Source: Cenococcum geophilum 1.58 (Eukaryota; Ascomycota; Dothideomycetes; Gloniales; Gloniaceae). Taken from it: a DNA stretch of 64,000 nucleotides. The notes under the pieces were generated by a model that worked only from the letters and a program-made list of their open reading frames with translations, was not told where the DNA came from and did no database searches. The first letter of the stretch is position 1; each line of letters begins with the position of its first letter. The DNA is taken from contig KV748202.1 in the NCBI GenBank assembly GCA_001692895.1, positions 124,001-188,000 of the forward strand. The letters run 5' to 3'. The position numbers were made by a program, and so were the translations under genes. This document shows, piece after piece, positions 34,363-47,454 of the stretch.

Positions 34363-36044
34363 TGTACCGATTGTAAGAAAAGAATAAGGACTGTCTATTG
34401 AATGTGGCTCTAAGAGCCTCTATATATACATAAGAAAGGTATAGGAAATAAGAACGAGAAGGGGGGAGGGGGTAGGTGACCGAGTCAATGACTAAGTCAA
34501 TTGGTAGGTAGCTAAGTCGGTGACAAGACAACCTAACTTAGGTCGATATACCCCCCCAGCTAATTAACTGGTAGGTGATTAGCTGGATATACCTAAATAG
34601 GAAATATCTACGGTGTTAAACTAAATAGAGACCATTTAAATAAAGAACTTAATAAGGAAATTGGGCAAATAGGTTAAATAGTATAATTAAATCCAACTAT
34701 AATAGGGTCTTAATATTAATTAGATTTAGTTATTAAATAAAGCTCTTATACTTTTACCTTAATAGGGCCTTTATAAGACTGTTAGCTATTATATTAATAG
34801 TAGGAACCCACTTAATTATAATTAAGCTCTTTTAAACTCAGCGAAGCTAATACTAGTAAATATCTAAGTAAGAAAGCTTTATGTTTAATTAAGGTCCGTT
34901 CTTAATAAGTAGTTAAATTATTTATTAATTATCGCAGCCAATTATATACTCTTAATTTATATAAAGTTATATAGCTTCTACGTTTAATAGAGCCTTAAGC
35001 TTAGCTTTAGTACTTAATATTATAATAGTCTTCTGCTTAGTGGAGCACTTATTAATTACTTCCCTAAATAGTAAAAATATAAAGCCTTTAGTGCTTTTCT
35101 AACTAATAGAATTATTGCTAAATATAATATTGCTTATATAGACAACGACCTAACTTCTAATATTCCTACTTAAGTATTTAATCGCTAGGGTTCTTATTTA
35201 ATATAGGTATATAATCGCTTAATTAACTATAACTTTATATAGGGGCAATAGATTATAAAGAAATTCTATAAGCTTACTTAAGGCGTAAGCAATATTAGGT
35301 TATATAATATAAGTAGCGTAAAGTAGTAACTTAACCTTCCTTTAATATATATAGACCTACTACTTAAAAGCCTACTGTAAATTAGGCAAGAGATTATCTA
35401 TACTTATTAGCGTATATACTAAATAAAAATCTTTTAAATAGAAGGTATTAGCGATCTTATTAATATAGGAATCTTAGTAGAGCTAAAGCTTTTATTAAGG
35501 TTAATTATAGAAGATTCTAATTCCTAAGAACTAGGTTAGTTCTGCTAGGGTTTTAATCTTATATTTCTTTATTAGCTCTTCCTTAAAAGTTAAAGCTTTA
35601 GTAGGTCTTTTATACAGTAGACTACTATAATATTATTAACGTAGAAGAATATAATTAGCTAGTTGTTATAAAATAGGCATAATTATCTATTAACTACCAT
35701 TAGACTTAGGGATATTAAAGTAGTTAAGAACTTATTAAGCTAAAGTAGTAGTAATTATTAGAGGCCTTATAAAGCTCTTTAAAGGAGTAGATACATTAAA
35801 AGTTGTCTAAATTTTTAATATAGACTATTTTATTAATAAGGTTATTAGTAAAAATATTAACTATATTATACTATTAAGTCTCTAAATTATATATAGTAAT
35901 AATTACTATTATAGCTCTAAATATTTTAGTTGTAAGAGTTACTCTATATATATCCTTTTTACTAAGTTATTATAAGTTATCTTATATATAAAGACAGGCT
36001 TTAAATTTAACTAGATATCTATTAGTATTAAACTTATAAATAAA

Positions 36045-36477
36045 TGTTACAAACACTTTAAGTACGATGTTACGACTACTTGGAGAGGAGTTAGAGGAAG
36101 CTAGTTAGTTAATATAAGTACGGTCTAGGATAAAACCCGTGGAACCATGTGACGAGGAATGGTAAGCGAGTTATATAATATTATACGCAGTATACGCAGT
36201 ATACGCGGTGTACGCCTACGTACAATATGTATAACACGTATATTATATATAAGGAGGATTTTATAGGAGTACGGTTGTGTATTTAAGGACCCTTAGTCCC
36301 TACCTAGATAGTTCCTTCCTTATAGTGATTCTTAGAATACAGTTAGAGTTAATCTGTTAGGTAACCACTCCACTAGTTATTATTTACGTTGTTAACTTAC
36401 CTATAATACCTATATACCTAGCCTATTAACGAGTTTACCGTAGTTCCTACTATAAGGCTCCGTTATATAATCACTAC
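36045..36477 (+). repeat. 5' LTR of the 20.9-kb gypsy element
   Basis: 433 bp, preceded by TSD ATAAA. Matches 56544-56966 with scattered transitions and about 10 bp of indels. Confidence 0.85.
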
Positions 36478-37935
36478 CACGGTTACGGTTTTAGTAAGTT
36501 AAATAACATGCCACTAAAAGCAGCCACTACGACGCCATTGACGGCGGCAACTATGTTAGGATTAGGTAACAACGCCAGTATAGCAGATACTAATTTACAA
36601 TAACCTATAATAGTAGGACAGCTATAAGCGATAGTTAACTAGTTAACGGGAGATAACGTAGTATTTAAAAATAGGATTAATAGAATAGGAGCAGTAAAGG
36701 TTAAGTTACTATTAATTAAAAGATTTTTAGGGGAGAGATTAAAGCTTAAAGGATTCCTTACGCAAATATACTTTAAGGTTGCGTAAGAGGGAGCGAAACT
36801 AGTAATAACTATAGATTAAGTAGCATACGCAGGATTATTCTTATTAGGAAGAGCACTTAAATAGTTTAAGCCTTACCTTATAGAGATATAAGTAAATAGA
36901 ATAATAATAACAAACTAAGAGGTATAGTTTATATTTTTAAGTTAGGGAGGGTTTGTAGAGCAACTTATATAAATGTTTAGAGATCTAAAGGCAACGACTA
37001 TAGCAGAAAGAAAACTCCAAGATATTATGCAACGAACCTTAGTAATTAAGTATACTATATAGTTCTAAATACTAGCAATATAAGTTAAGTAGAATAATAA
37101 GGCGCTTATAGCATAGTATAAATAGGGACTTAAGGCTAAAGTCTAGAATATAATTATTCTAATAGAAGATACGGACACCTTAAGGGAACTAATAGATTAA
37201 GTAATAAAGATTAATAATAGGATNTACTAAAGGGAANAGGCTAANAANGGCTAGNATAGAGTTCTATAGTTATATAAGANNTAGAGTACGNAATAACCTA
37301 AGCTAAATTAGAAAATATAGTATGGCGTAAAGCTAATAGACCTAAGTAGTACTAAAGAAACCTATAAGAGATAAAGTAAGAAACTATAGAAATCTAGAGG
37401 TTAAGGATTAAGTGATTATAGGACTAAGGAGCATAGGCTAAACCAAAGATCTTAGTAATAGAAGATGTTTAAGCGGACTTTATAATAAAAGTAATAGTTT
37501 AAAGAGGGAGCTTATATAAATTGCAGAAAATAGGGTTATTTCGCTAGAGACTATAGAAGTAGTTAGAGTTATTATATAGTAAAGGGAACTAGACTAGTAG
37601 TATATAATATAGATATATAGAGGGATAATAGTATACTGCAAGAAATAAAAGAATATTTAATTAGAAGTTTTGCGTTTTGTTATAATAACATATACTAAAT
37701 TTATAAAGACGCTAAGTATAGTGTAAGCTATTAGCTATAAGAGCTAGAGTTAAGAGGACTTAAAGGAACTAAAGAGTTAGATAAAGAATAAGATTAACTC
37801 TATAAGCTAGATTAAGATATTATAGTAACATACGGATAATAATTAGTAATAATAATAATAAAGTTAAAGGACTTATTAATTAATAGTAATAAGGATAGTA
37901 AAGGAACTAACTAGGGGTATCTAAACCTTAATAAT

Positions 37936-38881
37936 AGTAGTAGATTTAATTTACCGTCCGACCCGGTCCCCCTAATGGGTCCACGCAGACTAATTCCTAT
38001 AGGAAAAGCTTATATTATACTGAGAAAACCCATTTTTAGGTGAACAAAAAACCTCCAAGGGAAACGTGAGAGGTAATACTTCTAGATAGCATCCGTACTA
38101 CATTAACGGGAGGAGAAAAACACCATTAGGTTGCTACTTTGAGACTCCCCTTACGCGGGAGTGTCTAAAATGCCTGTCTTGCCCTTATCTGCCATTTGAA
38201 CCATTTTTGCTACGTCTGTGTATTGCCTATATAAAGTTATATGCCTATCCCTAGCTCCTTTTCTAAGTCTCCTGTAAATATCTCCTGATAATAATAACGC
38301 TTGCGCTCCGCCCGGGCCTATATACTAAGGTCTCTTATCCATTCCTTTATTAAAAGGTTTCTATAACGGGGTGTATATGACTTAGTATCGCTTTTGCCCT
38401 AAGTCCTAACCCTAGGCCCTTACACCTATTTATAAGGTATAAGAGGACGCTCTAGTATTTAATAGGGGTGACTAGTCCCTATAACTAGATACCTAGGTTA
38501 CCAGGTAATGTTAAAATGGGGGGCTTCTGCTACGCTTAGGGCGCGGATTGTTTGCGTATATATGTAGTTGCTGTGCGGTGTATATAGTATTTGTAGGAGG
38601 GAGGGGGTACGCCGGAGGGATGATTGCTTGTTGATTTGAATGACCGAACGTGTACGATAGACGTAGTAGCTGTGTTCAAACTTTTTGCTGGGGCTCACCC
38701 CCCAGTGAAAATTTTTCGCACTACTACCACCACGTCGCTGCGCAGGCGCTACGCAGCCGTATATACGTCTCTGCGTTTGCTCTGGTAGTCTATTAACACG
38801 ATCTAAATGGAACATCAATAGTAGCTGCCAGGTTCCCGGGCTCTACCGCGTGGAGGTGCAGAGGCCGATTTTATTGAGCCC
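37936..38881 (-). mobile_element. 946-bp LINE-like non-LTR element with 13-bp TSD
   Basis: Flanked by AAACCTTAATAAT at 37923-37935 and 38882-38894. Its left end (3' end in minus orientation) carries CCGTCCGACC, then GGGTCCACGCAGACTA and GAGAAAAC, also found at the 3' end of the Tad-like LINE at 49563. The rest is not visibly related to that LINE. A 106-codon minus frame (38498-38818) is present with no recognised domain. It may be a 5'-truncated copy of a related LINE or a non-autonomous element borrowing the LINE tail. Confidence 0.7.
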
Positions 38882-41090
38882 AAACCTTAATAATATAATA
38901 AAAGTAGAAACTAAGACCGCTATAGAGCAAGGTTTGGTAATAGGTATTATAATACCATTAAATACAGCATCTATTACTTTATAAGACGGAAGGAGTAATA
39001 TTTAGAGACAATTAAGCAAGTAGATAACTACTAGTGCTAGCTTACCACTTAATAAAGGTAAAAGGCTAAAGGCTTAAGATTCTTAAAATAAGATAAGAGA
39101 CAACTAAGATTCTTAAGATAAGATAAGGTATACTTAAGGACCTATAATAGACGAAAACCAATAGGATAGAGTAATAGCTTAGTTTAGCAATATATAAATA
39201 AGCTTAGGACGAAGTTTCCTAAAGGTATAAGACTCTTAAGACGAAATAAGTAAGATTTAGGACTCTTAAGACAAGATAAGGATACTAGTAAAGCCTAGTT
39301 AGACTAAGGCTAAAGCGCAGCTTAAGAAAGAAGTAAGCTTAGGGTTAAAGAATCTAAGGGGTTAAGAATTTGGAGTACGAATAAGGACACCCATAAGAAA
39401 AAAGTAAGAGACTTCGCTATAGATTAGGGAATTTATAGTATAAACAGCAGTTAAATTAGGAGATAGATATATAGACCTAGAAGACTTACTAGGTAAATAT
39501 AGTATTTAACCTAAAGATTAAAAAGTTAATATAGCGATTAAGAAGTAAGAGAACTTTAAGGATCTAATTATAAGATGTAAATAATAAGAAACTATAGACA
39601 AGTTTAGAGCAAGAATTATTGCATAATAAGAAAAGAAACTAGATATAAGATCTAGTATACTAGGTTGTATAAGGGATAGAGCACCTATACAAAGAATTAC
39701 TAATAGGCTAAGAATAGGTATACTAAGAGCTAAGTGGCTTACTAAACTAGAAAATAAAGAGGATTTAGGGATTTCTACTAGGTTTAAAGAATAATATATA
39801 AAAGGCTATTATAACGTAGTAATAAGAAGATACTTCTTTATAGACAGACCGTATATACTCTAGCAGCTGTACTAAAAGTGGTATAGGCAATAATATAATA
39901 ATAAGTAGGAAGATTTCTATATATGGTTAAATAAAAAAGTTATCTAAAACTACCTAATTATAGAAAAAGCGATAAATTATATTAAGGGAGCCTTAATTAT
40001 AATATTAAAGGATCTAGAGGAATAATTAGAGGACTAGAGAAGCGAGAGGCGCGTCTTAGTACCTATAAATAAAGTTATAACGTTTAGATTAGTGTAATAG
40101 AGGTTTAAACTTAAAGATAAAGATAAGTTAAGAGTTAACCTAAAGCACCTAGTATACTATACGCTATTATAGATTGTATGTATAGACTATATATATAAGA
40201 TATATAAAAATCCAAAGGAAAAAAACCGGAAATACCCTATAAGGATATACTGGATAATAGATAAACAATAGTATAGAAATGCTAAGTATATATATAGCTG
40301 GCATCTAGCAGAAGTCCAAGAGGAAGAAGATTTAATACTTTAACTAGAAAGATTCCTTATAGAAGAATGCTTAAATAGATAATAATAGTGGGAATATCTA
40401 GAGAATACCTATTTATGGTATATTAAAGATAAAAAGTAAACTAGGCATTAGCTAAAGAATAAGCTAAGTATAATAGGATTAAGTAGCTAATAGTTAGGAA
40501 AAGTAGAGGCCTATAGGACTAAAGGAAACTAGTGGTAAAACCTTAGACCCTTAAAGGAATTTAAGAACAATACCTAAACCTAAGAGTTAATTAGCAAGAT
40601 TAATAGTTTAAAGCGTTAGTAGATAGTGAAGTAATATAAAACTATATCTTACTAGCAGTAGTTAAAAGGATAGGGCTACTATATAGGTAAAAAGAGCACC
40701 CTTATCTATTAGTAACAATTTTAGGAGATCTAATAGCCTATAGAGGAGGCATTATTAATCTTAAAATAGGACTAATTTAGATAACCATTAAAGGGAGATA
40801 AGTTAAGATGTCTTTTAATATATTACTATTAGGGAATAATAAGGCAGTATTAGGAATGCCTTAGTTATAGGAATATAATTTAAAGATTAATTAGGTTATA
40901 GGTTAGATTAATATTAGAGATATATAACGACGTAAGATATAATAATAAACTAAGTTAGTATGGTACTAAGTTAAAGCAATATATAAGGAGACTAATTAAG
41001 AATTAAGCTATGTACTAAAGAGATACTATAAGTATAGTAAGAAGCTATAGTTATTAAAAAGTAAAAAGTTATTAGATTATATAGTATAGG

Positions 41091-41283
41091 TATTATAGGA
41101 CGGGGGCAGTGGCTATAAAGCGTATGTATTCGAGGAGTCTATAAGACGTTGCGCAATCAATCGTAAGGGTCGAGGGCGTAAGGAGGTGATATACTTACGC
41201 GTAGCTAATATAAGCTGTACGCGAGGTATACGCGAGAGCACGGGGCTCTCCTATAGAGGCCCCTGCGGTAGGGTTCCGTAACA
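41091..41283 (-). repeat. 3' LTR of the 6.36-kb gypsy element
   Basis: 193 bp. More mutated arm (TATTATAGGAC against TGTTATGGGAC). Confidence 0.88.
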
Positions 41284-44200
41284 CTACCCCCCCTCTTATA
41301 GAGGCGGAGCTCCGGCGACGCTATAGTTACAATATATATATAGAAGAGACACTTAAGGTATAAAAAAGAAGAAAAAGGGGGGTATCGCTAAAGGCTTAAA
41401 ATGATATTATGTAATAGGGCTTAGCATCTAAGAATCTAACTAATTAGATAACTTTAACCGCTGGTTAAAGTTCCTGGACATCTTAACGATATTCCGGTCT
41501 TATAATTATACTTTACCGCAATTTAACGGCAATTTAACGGCAATTTGCCCTTATATAGTAATGTATAACGGTTTAACTCTATAAGGGCTCCTATAGGGAA
41601 TTAGGTATAAAGTCTCTGCTTAGGCCCAGTTTCTATAGGTTCGCGTAATAAAAGTCGCTAATTAAATCCTTTACATTTTTAAAGTCTTCCTATAATTACT
41701 ATTCTGGCTAATCTATGTCGAATCCTATGTATATAGCTCTATAGTAGAGCCGTCGTCCTCTACCTTTGCTAAAGTATTTAGAGTTAATAATTCGTTTAAC
41801 AGTCCACTCCTTATAGTTCTTATCTTCGTTCTTATCTTAGATTAGTACTAGTAAGGGTTTAGGCTATATCTACCCTAGTAAGGGGTTAGGCTAATAGAGG
41901 TGTAGTAGCTATAGGTAAAATACGGGCTATATCCCGTGGGTGGCTAGGGTAGGTGGGAGTTCTAGCTTATATGCGGCTCCCCTATTAATAACTTGTTTAA
42001 TTAAATAAAGGCCGAGGTTCTTATAATTAAGTGACTTTATAGGCCTCTACGTAGAGATATTATATGCATCTAGCTATACCTAGTCGCCAATACGCATCTC
42101 CAGTGGTGGCGTTTTATAACAGTTGGCGAAGTAGGCCTACTTTGCTTAAGCCTAGGCCATTTCTCCCTTACAGTAGTTAAGTAGATTTTTTATACGGTCT
42201 GTATACTGGTCGGCAAGTAGTATCTTAAGGCGTTTTCTATATAGCAGTTTCTTATTAATAGGTTCTAGTAGCTCTATGCTGGATTAGGGGTAATAACCCT
42301 TATTCGCGAAGAACGGGGTAAGTCCTATAGTGGTTAAGACGTAGTTATTTACTGCGAATTCACCTAGTAGGAAGTAATTTACCCAGTTATCTTAACTATA
42401 GGCGACTACCTGCCGTAGGTACGCTTTTATGCTGGCATTAGCGTTTTTTAGTTACCCAGCAGTTTTATAGTAAAAGGATATAGATATCTTAACGGAGATA
42501 CTAAGGCGTTAGTAGATTCGTCTCTATATATCGGAGTTAAATTATATGCCTTGGTCGGATGTAATTAAGTTAGGTAACCTATATAGTCGGTAAACTTTAT
42601 AGAGGAAGGCGTTAGTAATATCGCTAACGGCTACGCCTTTAGTTAGGACGTAGTGGCGCTCTTTTATAAGTTGGTATATTATTATAAGGATNTTCTTATA
42701 GGTACGGCNNTATNNTTTANANGGTNNTAGGTTAANAANNAAATNTATAGNGATATCTGCCTATNNTTATATAGGTACTNGTAGAGGGTATAGTAGTCCT
42801 TAGTACTTTATATTAAAGGCCTTAGCGCGCTTATAACCGTAACAGGCGCCTATAAAGCGTTTAACTAAGTCTATTATTTTTGGCCAGAAGTAGTATCGGC
42901 TAAAAAGCTCGTAGGTTCCTCCTCTACTTAGGTAGCCACTTAATTAGAGGTCGTGGGCCATTTGGATTAGTTGCTGTTATAAATTTTCTAAGTTAGGGAT
43001 AAATAGGCGGCCTCTATAATAGAGCCTGTTCTCTTTTACTTTTAAGGCTGCTATATTAATCTGGCCTAAGCTTTAGAGGTTAGTAGGTAGTGTACGGGCG
43101 CTAGCGGTCTTTGCGGTAATAAGTTAATACAATAATAGGTTAACAGAGGCGTTATATGCCGTAGTAATAAGCTTATTAATTTCGGGAGGTAACTCTAGTT
43201 CTGTGGTATAAATCTGGGGTATAGTTAGCTCTATTATAGGTAATATACCTAGGGCCAAATTTCGTGCTTTTAGGATCGTCTATTATTGGAACTAATTGTA
43301 GGGGTTATCTTTAGACTAAGGAAGGTCTTATAAGCGGCGTATTAGGCTATTAGGTTTAGTACCTTATACTCCTAGTCTATATACAATTTTAAAGTTAAAA
43401 CTAAAAAGAAACTTGTTCTAATGTGCTTAGCGTTAGTTTAGCTACTTTATAGTTATAAAGTACTTAAGGTTGCGATGGTCCGTAAGGACTTTAGTTAGCT
43501 AGTTGGGCTCTACTAAGGAGAGTTCTGGTTAGAATTCTTTAAACACTTATATAATTATAAGGAGTTCTTTATTATAGATCTTATAGTTACACTCTTATAG
43601 TATAAGCTTAGACGAGTAGAATATAACTGGGTAAAGGAGACCGTCGTCGCCTATTTAGGAGAGGACGCCTATATTAACGTAGTCTAAGGAGTTAGTTTTA
43701 AGGTAGAGTTGTTATCCTAGTATAAAGTAAGCTAGGACAGGTGCTTTAGTAAAGGCATTTTTAAGGTCTTAGAACGCCTTCTCGCATTTAGGCGTCTAGG
43801 TAAAGCGTAGGTACGTTTTTCTTCCTTTTATAAAAAGGCCCTTTGTTCGCATTATTGCTATAAGTAGTACTACTACGCCTAAGAAGTTGTATATAAATTT
43901 CCGATAGAAGTTAGTGAAACTAAGGAAGGCTTATACATCCTTAATGTAGTTAGGGGCTTACTATTTAGTAATTATGCGTACCTTCTCGGGGTCTATATAG
44001 ACACCTTTAGTAGTAACAATTAGTCTAAGGTATTTTACTTCTATAACTAAGAATTCGCATTTCTTTAAATTAATATAAAGTCCTACGTCCCTAAGGCGCT
44101 ATAGGACCTTTTAAATATATTTAGTATACTTAGAGGGGTTATCGCTATAAATAAGTATATCGTCCAGGTACGCAGAGTAGAAGTCGTTAAGGTAGTCCCG

Positions 44201-47200
44201 TAAGGCGTTATTAATATAGCTTTAGAAGGTGCCTAGGCCGTTATATACGCTAAAGGGCATAACAGTATATTTAAATTGGCTAAAGCGTAATGCGAATGCG
44301 GTTTTCTATTCGTTACCTTCCCGTATTTAAAGATAGTTAAAGGCGGCAATAATATTAAGCTTAGTATAGATTTTAGCTTAACTAAGCCGCTTAAGGGTCT
44401 TACGTATAAGCGGTACTGGGTATTAGTTTTTAATCGTAATAGCGTTAAGTCCTCTATAGTTAACATAGAATTGGATACCTCCTCTTAGCTTCTTAGCGAG
44501 AAGGATAGGGGTAGCTGCTAGTAATATACTAGGACGAATAAATCCTTTATTAAGGTGCTCGTTAATATACTTTTTTATAACTAAAAGCTTATCTTTTAAT
44601 ATTAGGTAAGGTCTCTTATAAGGTAGCATTTTTCCTTATTTAATGTTAATGGTATAGTTATTAGGTTAATATGGGGGGAGTATATCTACGCTTTTTTATA
44701 AGCACATATCGGTAAAGTCATGGTACCTCTTAGGGAGGAGCTTACGGAGTTCTTCGTTAGTAAGTCCTTTTTTAAGCTTTATAAACTTCTTAAAGTCTAA
44801 AGGTAAAAGTCCATAGAGTTCCATAGGGGCGTTATCTTCTAAAAGGTTAACTATATCTATCCTATTACTATAAAGGACGTAGTCCTATTATTTATTAAGC
44901 TTATATAGTCGTAATCAGGAAGCTACAGCAACGGTCTAGCCTTTTTTACATACTATACGGTAGAAGGCCAGGGCACTTATATAGTAGCAGTTAATTATAA
45001 GTAGGGTAATAAGGGGTTCCTTAGGTTAATATCCTAGGGAGTAAATAGAGGCGGCTAGGCTATACCCTAGGCAAGTCTCTCTATAGTATTTAGAGTTAAA
45101 GATTACTTCTCTCTTCTTCTAGTTAATAGCGGGGTTGTGTTATTTAAGCCAGTTTATTCTAAGGATAATAGGGTAGTTAGCAAGTAGTATAATATAGGCC
45201 CAGAGTTCTTCCTAGTGCCCATTTATATCTAGGTGGAGTTATACTATATAGGTAATCTTTTATGCGGTATAATTACCATTAGCGAGTTATAGGGCGCGGG
45301 CTTTAGTAAGGGGTAAGGTAGGTAGGTTATAAGTACGTACAAATTAGGTATCTATAAATTTATTAGTAGCTCCACAATTAATTATAGAACGGCTTTTATA
45401 TTATTTTTTAGCAGTAGTTCCTATTATAGGTAAAACTATTTATTTCCGTCTATTTATCTTTATAGAGTTATCTATTAAGCAAGCCAATATATAGATCCCT
45501 CCGTTGTTAGGGCGTCCCAACCCGCGACTTAGGGCTAGAACTTAGCGTTTTCCGTTTCCGTATCCGACTCTACCGCTATTACTACATCTTCGTCTTATAT
45601 AGTAGTAGCGCATAGCAACGTATTTAGTGTTTAGGGTATTAGGTTAAATATTAGGCGGCGGCTACTAAACCTAGCCATTAGGCAGTTTAGGTTATCGCAA
45701 TAATAGCCTTCTTAACGGCATCTATAGCAGCGTCCTAGTTTCCGGAGTAGCTTGCGCTCTCCATCTAGGAGTTTCTATGGGAAGGTTAGTATAAAGAAAT
45801 TAATATTAGTTCTAGTAGTACTTAAGGTAGTAGGCATTAGTAGCTTAGTATATATAGGTTTAGTAGGCCTAGGGGGCTTCTATAGAGAGGTCTTTAGGTA
45901 AAAGTTAGTAGTAGTAATCTAATTTAGTCGTCGTTTAATCTTCTGTAGAGCTGCTACTATATTATAAACATTATTATAGTTATAGCTGGCGGCTACGTAA
46001 CTAAGGCAATAAGTAACTTTTTTAAGGAGGTCCTCCTAGTCTTTAGTATTATCTTAGGTGAGGGCTCTAGTGTATTCCTAGAATTTAATATAGAATTCAT
46101 TAAATAATTTAGTAGGGCTTATCTTTAGGGCACGTAGTTTAGCTCGGTTAGTGGCCAATAGGTTATAGTTACGGTATATTAGGTTAAGATTGTTAAGGAC
46201 TTCTTAGTGGGACTACTACTTCCGGGGGCTACTAGTTTCCTATTAGGCGAAGAGTCTGTTAAATAGTATACCCTTTATTTATCCAATAATATAGCCGATC
46301 TTAGTGTCTTCTATAGGAAAAAGGCAGGCGCTCTAAGTTAGTTTCTCGCGGATTTATATCTTCCAGTGGCTGTATTTCTTATAGTTTCCCTAGAAGACTA
46401 GGGGATTAGGGTAGCATATATTAGACCCTACGGTAGCAGTTTAAGTCCAATTATTATGGCTTTTATTATTGCTGCTTTAGTAGGGGTTCCTGTTAGGTAA
46501 AGCTACTTAGCGCTAGCCCTTTATTAAGTGTTAAGTAGGTAAAGTTGCCGGGGGCGTAGAGACTTAGGTGGCGTTATATATAGTAGAGAGGTATCTAGCG
46601 TTATTACGAATATGCTCATTAAGCTAAGATTATAGGTATTTAATTATGCCTTCTCTTTTAGTGACTATAGCAATTAGTACAATCTTAGCCTTCTTTAACT
46701 ATTGGACGTCGCGTTTAGACACGCGGAGGTTATCTTTAGTTTCTTAACGTATGTTATTAGCGAGCGCCTTATAAGCTTATAGGTCTTAGATAATATTATA
46801 ATCTTAGGTAGCACGCATCTTGGCTTATATAAGCTTTAGGTAATAGTTCTATAGAAGGCGGTAGTATTTATTAGGGTCTTATGCTACCATTTTTGCAAAC
46901 GTCTCGGCGTCTTATATTTTAATTTTAATAGATAGTAGCCCTTCCGTTTGCTTGTCCGTAGTTATATAGTTAATAAAAGATAAGACATTATCAGTGTCCG
47001 TCTCCTTAGGGGTTAAGGCTAGGGCTAATAAATCGAATTCTCCTGGGATTAATTGGCGTCGTAGGTTAGGTATAGGTATTAGATTATTCTTTAGGTTTAA
47101 TATAGTAGCTAGTAAGGGATATCGTCTTACTATCATGGGTTCCTTAAAAGTATAAAGTGAGGTAATTCGTAGACACGCTGCTTCTGGCAGCGCCTGCAGT

Positions 47201-47261
47201 ATTATAAAGACGTAGAATTAGTCGTAGGCTAAGCGTCGGTAGTAAAAAAGGCGTAACGTAA

Positions 47262-47454
47262 TGTTATGGGACGGGGGCAGTGGCTATAAAGCGTATGTAT
47301 TCGAGGAGTCTACAAGACGTTACGCGATCGATCGTAAGGGTCGAGGGCGTAAGGAGGTGATATACCTACGCGTAGCTGACATAAGCTGTACGCGAGGTGT
47401 ACGCGAGAGCACGGGGCTCTCCTATAGAGGCCCCTGCGGTGGGGTTCCGTAATA
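47262..47454 (-). repeat. 5' LTR of the 6.36-kb gypsy element
   Basis: 193 bp, begins TGTTATGGGACGGGGGCAGT on plus. Open frames through it are not genes. Confidence 0.88.

Larger units (their letters stand above)
41091..47454 (-). mobile_element. Complete 6.36-kb Ty3/gypsy retrotransposon, RIP-mutated
   Basis: 193-bp LTRs (41091-41283 and 47262-47454) and a perfect 5-bp duplication ATAGG (41086-41090 and 47455-47459). Coding runs on minus: gag near 47136-46912 onward, a zinc knuckle (GRCYRCR.EGYY...C, about 45675-45735), protease with INCGAT (about 45350-45400), reverse transcriptase (HLNKGFIRPSILLAA, FYVNYRGLNAITIKN, about 44629-44423; later palm about 44170), RNase H, and integrase (about 43000-42000). 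LTR arms differ at about 12 of 193 sites, all transitions, at least eight in CA/TG context. Several ambiguous bases lie at 42692-42780. It sits in the reverse transcriptase of the host gypsy element. Confidence 0.9.

Noticed and set aside
42692-42780. Unusual sequence with many ambiguous bases
   Set aside because: Ambiguity codes (also near 37224-37292, 20109, 20391, 33695 and 49027) reflect assembly or base-call uncertainty in repeats, not biology.
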